Source of the DNA: an uncultured Alistipes sp.
GTDB lineage: Bacteria > Bacteroidota > Bacteroidia > Bacteroidales > Rikenellaceae
Direction: 5' to 3'
Assembly (NCBI GenBank): GCA_947623305.1
Contig: CANQGQ010000020.1
Span: forward strand, 1-36,192
Length of the DNA: 36,192 nt
Shown: one piece after another, positions 31,490-36,192 of the stretch
Layout: each line of letters begins with the position of its first letter
Numbering within the stretch: the stretch's first letter is position 1
Made by a program: the position numbers and the translations under genes
Notes under the pieces: generated by a model
Seen by the model: the letters and a program-made list of their open reading frames with translations, nothing else
The model's database searches: none
Told to the model about the DNA's origin: nothing

Positions 31490-33034
31490 ATGAATATCTT
31501 TTTAGTAGCACTCATTTCGGCCGTGGTAGCGGTCGGCGTCTACGCGGTCATCACCAATTTCGTGATGAAAAACAACCTCCGCAAGCGCCGCGAAACCGCC
31601 ATCAAGGAGGCCGAGGCCGAGGGCGAGATGATCAAAAAGGAGAAGATCCTCCAGGCGAAGGAGAAGTACATGCAGCTCAAGAGCGAATACGACCGTCAAG
31701 TCAACGAGCGCAACCAGAAGCTGAACCAGAGCGAACAGCACGCCAAACAGATCGAAAACAACCTCCAGAACCAGCAGCGCGAACTGGAAAACAAAATGCG
31801 CGAAAACGACCGGCTGAAAGAGCAGATGCAGAACCAGATGCAGTTGCTCGAGCACAAGAAGGAGGAGGTCGACCAAATGCGCCGCGAACAGAACAACCGG
31901 CTGGAACAGATTTCGGGATTGAGTTCCGAGGAGGCGAAAAACATTCTGGTGGAGAACATGAAGGCCGAGGCCAAAACCGAAGCCGCCGCCTACATCAACG
32001 AGACGGTCGAAGAGGCCAAACTGACCGCGACGAAAGAGGCGAAACGAATCATCGTGGCTTCGATCCAGCGGGTTGCGACCGAAACGGCCATCGAAAACGC
32101 CGTAACGGTGTTCAACATCGAGAGCGACGAGGTGAAGGGCCGCATCATCGGCCGCGAGGGGCGCAACATCCGTGCATTGGAGGCCGCTACGGGCATCGAA
32201 ATCATCGTCGACGACACGCCCGAAGCGATCATTCTTTCGGGCTTCGACCCTGTGCGCCGCGAAATCGCGCGATTGGCACTGCATCAGCTGGTTACGGACG
32301 GACGCATCCACCCTGCCCGCATCGAGGAGGTGGTCGCCAAAGTCCAGAAACAGATCGAAGAAGAGATCGTCGAGGTCGGTAAACGCACGACGATCGACCT
32401 GGGCATCCACGGACTGCATCCCGAGTTGATCCGATTGATCGGCAAGATGAAATACCGTTCGTCCTACGGCCAGAACCTGTTGCAGCATGCCCGCGAAACG
32501 GCCAATTTGGCCGGCATCATGGCGGCCGAACTGGGTCTCAATCCGAAAAACGCCCGTCGGGCCGGCCTGCTGCACGACATCGGCAAGGTGCCCGATGACG
32601 AACCCGAACTGCCGCACGCAATCATCGGCATGAAGCTGGCCGAAAAGTACAAGGAGAAACCGGAGGTCTGCAACGCCATCGGCGCCCACCACGACGAAGT
32701 GGAGATGACGTCGTTGATCGCGCCCATCATCCAGGTGTGCGACGCCATTTCGGGGGCCCGTCCGGGGGCTCGCCGCGAGGTGGTCGAAAGCTACATCAAG
32801 CGTCTCAAAGAGATGGAGGACATCGCCCTGTCGTACCCGGGCGTCGTGAAGACCTATGCGATCCAGGCGGGTCGCGAACTGCGTGTCATCGTGGGGGCCG
32901 ACAAGCTGACCGACCTCGAAGCGGAAAGCCTGTCGCACGATATCGCCAAGAAGATCCAGGACGAAATGACCTACCCGGGGCAGGTCAAAATCACGGTCAT
33001 CCGCGAAACCCGCGCCGTGTCCTATGCCAAGTAA
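31490..33034 (+). CDS. rny: Ribonuclease Y
   Basis: This 514-residue membrane-bound endoribonuclease initiates mRNA decay. It has an N-terminal transmembrane helix (about 3-22), a long charged coiled coil (about 25-190), a KH domain (about 205-265, with [15 protein letters not shown]) and an HD domain with His362-Asp363 in [12 protein letters not shown]. The C-terminus ends in a conserved [11 protein letters not shown] region. The ATG at 31490 gives the standard N-terminus [16 protein letters not shown]; a frame extending upstream runs through the RNA candidate. A strong terminator follows. Confidence 0.96.
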   Translation: MNIFLVALISAVVAVGVYAVITNFVMKNNLRKRRETAIKEAEAEGEMIKKEKILQAKEKYMQLKSEYDRQVNERNQKLNQSEQHAKQIENNLQNQQRELENKMRENDRLKEQMQNQMQLLEHKKEEVDQMRREQNNRLEQISGLSSEEAKNILVENMKAEAKTEAAAYINETVEEAKLTATKEAKRIIVASIQRVATETAIENAVTVFNIESDEVKGRIIGREGRNIRALEAATGIEIIVDDTPEAIILSGFDPVRREIARLALHQLVTDGRIHPARIEEVVAKVQKQIEEEIVEVGKRTTIDLGIHGLHPELIRLIGKMKYRSSYGQNLLQHARETANLAGIMAAELGLNPKNARRAGLLHDIGKVPDDEPELPHAIIGMKLAEKYKEKPEVCNAIGAHHDEVEMTSLIAPIIQVCDAISGARPGARREVVESYIKRLKEMEDIALSYPGVVKTYAIQAGRELRVIVGADKLTDLEAESLSHDIAKKIQDEMTYPGQVKITVIRETRAVSYAK

Positions 33035-33050
33035 ACTAAACGTTTCATAG

Positions 33051-33090
33051 TAAAAAGCGGCCCTGCCTTTGCAAGCAGGGCCGCTTTTTA
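33051..33090. terminator. Bidirectional terminator between rny and the DprA-like gene
   Basis: AAAAAGCGGCCCTGC, a 7-nt loop and GCAGGGCCGCTTTTT form a perfect 15-bp stem with A and T flanks. It serves rny on the plus strand and overlaps the end of the minus-strand gene. Confidence 0.92.
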
Positions 33091-33546
33091 CAAAATAACC
33101 GTCGTCGGTTTCTTCATTTCCACGAGCAGAGCATGCAACGGAGCCAATGAACTGCCGCTGTCGAAAGCCGCGAAAACGACCTCGCGGGCCTGTTCGATGA
33201 CGAACCGATTGCGCAAGCGAGCCGAATAAAGGCTGTGCTGCGCACCCGGACAGACGGACAACATCAACAATCGCCCCTCGTCGATCGCCTCGCCCACCAC
33301 GGGCTCGACGCGCCGATAAATCGACCGTCCGAGTGCCCAAATGACCGGTTGCCGGTGCGCGAGAAAAACAGTCAATAATTCGCGTTCGAGCGGCGAATGA
33401 AAGCCGCTGATGATGACGGAATCCGTTCCGCAAACCGATTCGGCCCATGCCCGACAACGAGCGATGGTCGCAGCCGACACACTGCGCGAAGCCAAAAATC
33501 CGACCGAAGGTCGATCCAACAAAGTTTTTTCACCGAGAAAGTCCAT
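33088..33546 (-). CDS. DprA/SLOG-like Rossmann-fold protein
   Basis: This 152-residue protein resembles the nucleotide-binding Rossmann (SLOG) core of DprA/Smf proteins: SVGFLASRSVSAATI near the start, SVIISGFHSPLERELLTVFL (about 49-68) and a Gly/Arg region QPVIWALGRSIYRR, then AIDEGRLLMLS. It is far shorter than DprA and lacks its flanking domains, so a role in DNA uptake is not implied. The start at 33546 is chosen because the longer frame runs back through a structured RNA candidate. Confidence 0.65.
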   Translation of the reverse strand: MDFLGEKTLLDRPSVGFLASRSVSAATIARCRAWAESVCGTDSVIISGFHSPLERELLTVFLAHRQPVIWALGRSIYRRVEPVVGEAIDEGRLLMLSVCPGAQHSLYSARLRNRFVIEQAREVVFAAFDSGSSLAPLHALLVEMKKPTTVIL

Positions 33547-33547
33547 A

Positions 33548-33815
33548 AGAAAAGCGTGGGTTATCGTGTTTCCTACCCTACGCTCAGGCCTTCGCCGCCC
33601 TTCTACCGAATAGTAACACGGACAGCCCACGCCGAAACGTTGTATCGCACACACTGCGCCAAAGGCACACTACAATGTACGATAAACGAATCAGGGGACG
33701 TCCAGCTACGAGTTCTTCGGTAAAAGTTCAAAGTTTGCGAAGTTTTGAGCATAGAAGAAAACGCTCTTGAAACGTCTACTTTAGCATGTTGATTCCGCCA
33801 ACGCGGCAGAATCCG
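33548..33815 (-). ncRNA. Structured non-coding RNA candidate with own promoter and terminator
   Basis: Downstream of a full promoter, the minus strand begins with a 9-bp hairpin (GATTCTGCC/GGCGGAATC, 33791-33813). It later has stems AUCGUACA/UGUGCGAU with UGUGCC/GGCGCA inside, and GGACGUCCC facing GGGCUGUCC. It ends with nested arms GCGTGGG/CCCACGC (33626-33632 with 33554-33560) and CGTGTT/AACACG, followed by TTTTCTT. The roughly 265-nt length and end signals suggest a stable RNA. I cannot match it to a known family. It may instead be a long leader of the DprA-like gene. Confidence 0.6.
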
Positions 33816-33819
33816 AAGT

Positions 33820-33851
33820 CAAAGATACGAAAAGCCGAGCGCAATGCCAAA
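33820..33851 (-). promoter_or_regulatory. Consensus promoter of the structured RNA
   Basis: On the minus strand TTTG (33848-33851), a 20-bp spacer and TATCTTTG (33820-33827) match the Bacteroidetes -33/-7 consensus exactly. Predicted transcription starts near 33813-33816, directly before the first hairpin. Confidence 0.8.
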
Positions 33852-33890
33852 TTTCGGGGGCCCGAATGCAAAAAATCGGCAAAAAAATCC

Positions 33891-33898
33891 TAACTTTA
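33891..33898 (+). promoter_or_regulatory. Candidate -7 box of the arabinofuranosidase gene
   Basis: TAACTTTA, 28 bp before the start codon, fits TAnnTTTG with one mismatch. No TTTG is seen at -33, so the element may be weak or activator-dependent. Confidence 0.4.
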
Positions 33899-33926
33899 TA
33901 GAGAAAAACGATACTAATCATAACCC

Positions 33927-35951
33927 ATGAACCGAATTTTCATCCTGCTGGCACTCGCATTCGCCGGCGCAGGCCGAGCAACGGCCCAGACAGCAGCCCG
34001 ACCGGCACCGCAACCCTCCGCTGCGGCGCACGAAATGACGATCAACACCTCGAAACGCACGGCCACCGTCCAGCCGACCATGTACGGCATCTTCTTCGAG
34101 GACATCAACTACGCCGCCGATGGCGGTCTGTACGCTGAATTGATCAAAAACCGTTCGTTCGAATTTCCCGACCGTTATATGGGTTGGAACATCTTCGGCA
34201 AGGTCGAGTTGCGCGACGACGGCCCCTTCGAACGCAATCCGCACTACGTCCGGCTGGGGGCTTCGGGCCATAACTACAAGTACACCGGATTAGAAAACGA
34301 AGGATATTTCGGAATCGGTTACGCCGCCGACGCCGAATATCGGTTCACCGTCTGGGCCCGCGTGCCCGAAGGCGGCGAAGCGACCCTTGCAGTAATGCTC
34401 TGCGACCCCTCGACGCAAGACGAACGGCAGCAATTCGCCGAAACCCGTCTGAAAATCGACTCGCCCGAATGGAAGCAATACGAGGCCGTGCTCAAATCCG
34501 ACCGCGAAGTCCCGCACGGTACGTTGCGTCTGATGCTGCGCGGCACGACGCCCGTCGATGTGGAACACGTCAGCCTGTTTCCCGTCGACACGTGGCGCGG
34601 CCACCGCAACGGCATGCGCAAAGACTTAGCCCAAGCGCTCGCAGACCTGCATCCGGGCGTTTTCCGGTTCCCGGGCGGCTGCATCGTCGAGGGCACCGAC
34701 CTCGCGACCCGCTACCAATGGAAAAATTCGGTCGGGCCGGTCGAAAACCGTCCGCTCAACGAAAACCGCTGGCATTACACCTTCACGCATCGCTTTTTCC
34801 CCGACTACTTCCAGAGCTACGGACTGGGATTCTACGAATATTTCCTGCTGGCCGAGGAGATCGGAGCCGAACCGCTGCCGGTGCTCAGTGTCGGGCTGGC
34901 TTGTCAGTTCCAGAACAAAACCGGCCATGCGTCGATGGACGAACTGCAACCCTATATCGACGATGTGCTGGACTTGATCGAATTCGCCAACGGCGACCCA
35001 GCCCAAAACAAATGGGCCGCCCTGCGGGCTGAAATGGGCCATCCGGAACCGTTCGGATTGAAATTCGTCGCCATCGGCAACGAACAATGGGGCGAAATCT
35101 ATCCCGAACACCTCCGCCCGTTCATCGAGCAGGTAAGGGCCAAGTATCCGCAAATCAAGCTGATCGGTTCGTCGGGGCCCGAATCCGAGGGCGAAAAGTT
35201 CGACTATCTGTGGCCCGAAATGCGCAAGTTGGGGGCCGATCTGGTCGACGAACATTTTTATCGTCCCGAGGCATGGTTCCTCTCGCAAGGCAACCGCTAC
35301 GACAACTATCCGCGCAAGGGCACGAAGGTTTTCGCCGGAGAATACGCTTGTCATGGGCGCGGCAAGAAGTGGAACCACTTCGAAACCGCCCTCTACGAAG
35401 CCGCTTTCATGACCGGACTGGAGCGCAATGCCGATGTCGTCGAAATGGCCACCTATGCCCCGCTGTTCGCCCATATCGACGGTTGGCAATGGCGTCCCGA
35501 CTTGATTTGGTTCGACAATCTGCGGTCGTTCCGGTCATGTTCCTATTACGTGCAGCAGCTTTTTGCCTGCAACCGCGGCACCCACGTACTGCCGCTCACG
35601 ATGGACGGACGGGTCGTTAACGGTCAGGATGGACAGGACGGTCTGTTTGCTTCGGCCGTCATCGACGACGAACAGAACGAATTGATTGTCAAGGTAGTCA
35701 ATACCTCGCACGAAGTACAGCCATTGACGCTTCGTTTCGATGGCAAGGCACTTCGCAAGGGCCGCACCTACGAAATCCACCCCACTGTTTTCACGGTCGA
35801 CGATCCCGACAGTGAAAACACACTCGACGAACCGGAACGCTATGTTCCCGTAACTGGAGCGCCGCAGACGCTCACTGGCGACCGCAACGGCTTCTCATTC
35901 GAGACCACGCTGGCCCCGATGTCGGTCAATATGTATCGGATTATTTTATAA
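33927..35951 (+). CDS. Secreted GH51 alpha-L-arabinofuranosidase
   Basis: This 674-residue secreted glycoside hydrolase removes terminal arabinose from arabinan or arabinoxylan. It has a signal peptide (about 1-21, ending TAQ), a carbohydrate-binding-type beta domain (about 85-215) inserted after the first conserved block (TMYGIFFEDINYAADGGLYA, about 51-70), the TIM barrel with acid/base Glu386 in IGNEQWGE and nucleophile Glu472 in FAGEYACHG, and a C-terminal beta domain from about 555. GH51 clan-A topology and length fit. It is a single gene with its own terminator and no SusC/D neighbours in view. Confidence 0.93.
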   Translation: MNRIFILLALAFAGAGRATAQTAARPAPQPSAAAHEMTINTSKRTATVQPTMYGIFFEDINYAADGGLYAELIKNRSFEFPDRYMGWNIFGKVELRDDGPFERNPHYVRLGASGHNYKYTGLENEGYFGIGYAADAEYRFTVWARVPEGGEATLAVMLCDPSTQDERQQFAETRLKIDSPEWKQYEAVLKSDREVPHGTLRLMLRGTTPVDVEHVSLFPVDTWRGHRNGMRKDLAQALADLHPGVFRFPGGCIVEGTDLATRYQWKNSVGPVENRPLNENRWHYTFTHRFFPDYFQSYGLGFYEYFLLAEEIGAEPLPVLSVGLACQFQNKTGHASMDELQPYIDDVLDLIEFANGDPAQNKWAALRAEMGHPEPFGLKFVAIGNEQWGEIYPEHLRPFIEQVRAKYPQIKLIGSSGPESEGEKFDYLWPEMRKLGADLVDEHFYRPEAWFLSQGNRYDNYPRKGTKVFAGEYACHGRGKKWNHFETALYEAAFMTGLERNADVVEMATYAPLFAHIDGWQWRPDLIWFDNLRSFRSCSYYVQQLFACNRGTHVLPLTMDGRVVNGQDGQDGLFASAVIDDEQNELIVKVVNTSHEVQPLTLRFDGKALRKGRTYEIHPTVFTVDDPDSENTLDEPERYVPVTGAPQTLTGDRNGFSFETTLAPMSVNMYRIIL

Positions 35952-35973
35952 TGGGTAATTTGTTCATTCACGC

Positions 35974-36004
35974 GAAAAAGCCGGCCTTTGAAGCCGGCTT
36001 TTTA
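35974..36004 (+). terminator. Intrinsic terminator after the arabinofuranosidase gene
   Basis: AAAAAGCCGGC, loop CTTTGAA, GCCGGCTTTTT is a perfect stem with flanking A and T runs, 22 bp beyond the stop codon. Confidence 0.9.
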
Positions 36005-36057
36005 TTCACCTCCCGACCCTTTTTTCAGCTTTACCGATTATATCAAAGAATCAAATC

Positions 36058-36192
36058 ATGCCAGCGAAAAAGCCACGCTACCGTTGCAATGAAAAAGTGC
36101 CCCATAACCGTCGCATCAAAAATCCTTTAAGCCCCTCGCATCGGAAAGCCCGTTCAAAGAAAACAGTCGAAAGCAGATATGACCGGCAAAAT
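36058..36192 (+). CDS. Open basic ORF running off the right edge
   Basis: From ATG 36058 the frame stays open for 45 codons to the end of the window (MPAKKPRYRCNEKVPHNRRI and on), with very many Lys and Arg. It could be the start of a small basic protein or chance. There is no clear ribosome-binding site or promoter and no family match. Confidence 0.3.
   Translation, partial: MPAKKPRYRCNEKVPHNRRIKNPLSPSHRKARSKKTVESRYDRQN

Noticed and set aside
31502..33457. A 651-codon minus-strand open frame
   Set aside because: It runs antisense through RNase Y, which has unmistakable KH and HD motifs. The minus-strand product is low-complexity and crosses a strong terminator.
33547..33654. N-terminal extension of the DprA-like protein
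   Set aside because: The extra frame reads through the terminal stems and T-run of the structured RNA candidate and has a Cys/Arg-rich sequence unlike the family.

Overview
The window looks like a Bacteroidales chromosome, plausibly Rikenellaceae/Alistipes-like. Evidence: CTnDOT-type tra genes with DUF4134, DUF4133, DUF4141, DUF3989 and DUF4138 families, promoters of the Bacteroidetes type (TTTG, about 20 bp, TAnnTTTG), and moderately GC-rich coding DNA. It has two parts. Positions 1 to about 26,783 are the right-hand portion of an integrative and conjugative element (ICE) lying against the 3' end of a tRNA-Ser(GGA) gene. Positions 26,784-36,192 are chromosomal housekeeping sequence.

ICE, plus-strand transfer module (505-10600): a ParA/TraA ATPase, a DUF3408 protein and a small membrane protein, then a leader with a hairpin terminator, then traE, traF, traG (VirB4 ATPase), a small unknown, traI, traJ, traK, traL, traM and traN. 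The genes are tightly packed and often overlap. The module stops at traN. No traO/P/Q, relaxase or coupling protein is in view; these may lie left of position 1. A roughly 500 bp gene-free stretch full of ATTC/GAAC-type short repeats precedes traA.

ICE, minus-strand accessory module (10633-25194): a broken DUF6922 gene, an AbiEii toxin with an HTH-DUF6922 antitoxin and a palindromic operator, several small ICE hypotheticals (one DUF4120), an ArdC antirestriction protein, a Cys-rich small protein, a long ParB-like protein, a divergent umuDC pair, an AbiH-family defence gene that is AT-rich, an adenine-type methyltransferase, small hypotheticals (one LPD28-like), a 142-nt near-continuous hairpin, and two small HTH proteins. 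The tyrosine recombinase (25319-26536) sits next to the tRNA and lacks the usual first catalytic Arg, as in IntDOT. Between int and tRNA lie two perfect inverted repeats that probably belong to the attachment/recombination region.

Chromosome: tRNA-Ser, a secreted DUF1566-like protein, ftsY-rimO (overlapping), a ZapB-like coiled coil, zapA, a structured RNA candidate between zapA and rny (probably 6S RNA), RNase Y, a strong bidirectional terminator, a DprA/SLOG-like protein preceded by a well-delimited structured non-coding RNA candidate with its own promoter and terminator, a secreted GH51 alpha-L-arabinofuranosidase, and an open basic ORF running off the right edge.

The most interesting unexplained items are the 142-nt ICE hairpin (24310-24451), the structured RNA at 33548-33815, the long inverted repeat between parB and umuD (17750-17900), the repeat-rich region upstream of parA, and a paired Trp-Trp motif shared by two ICE proteins.
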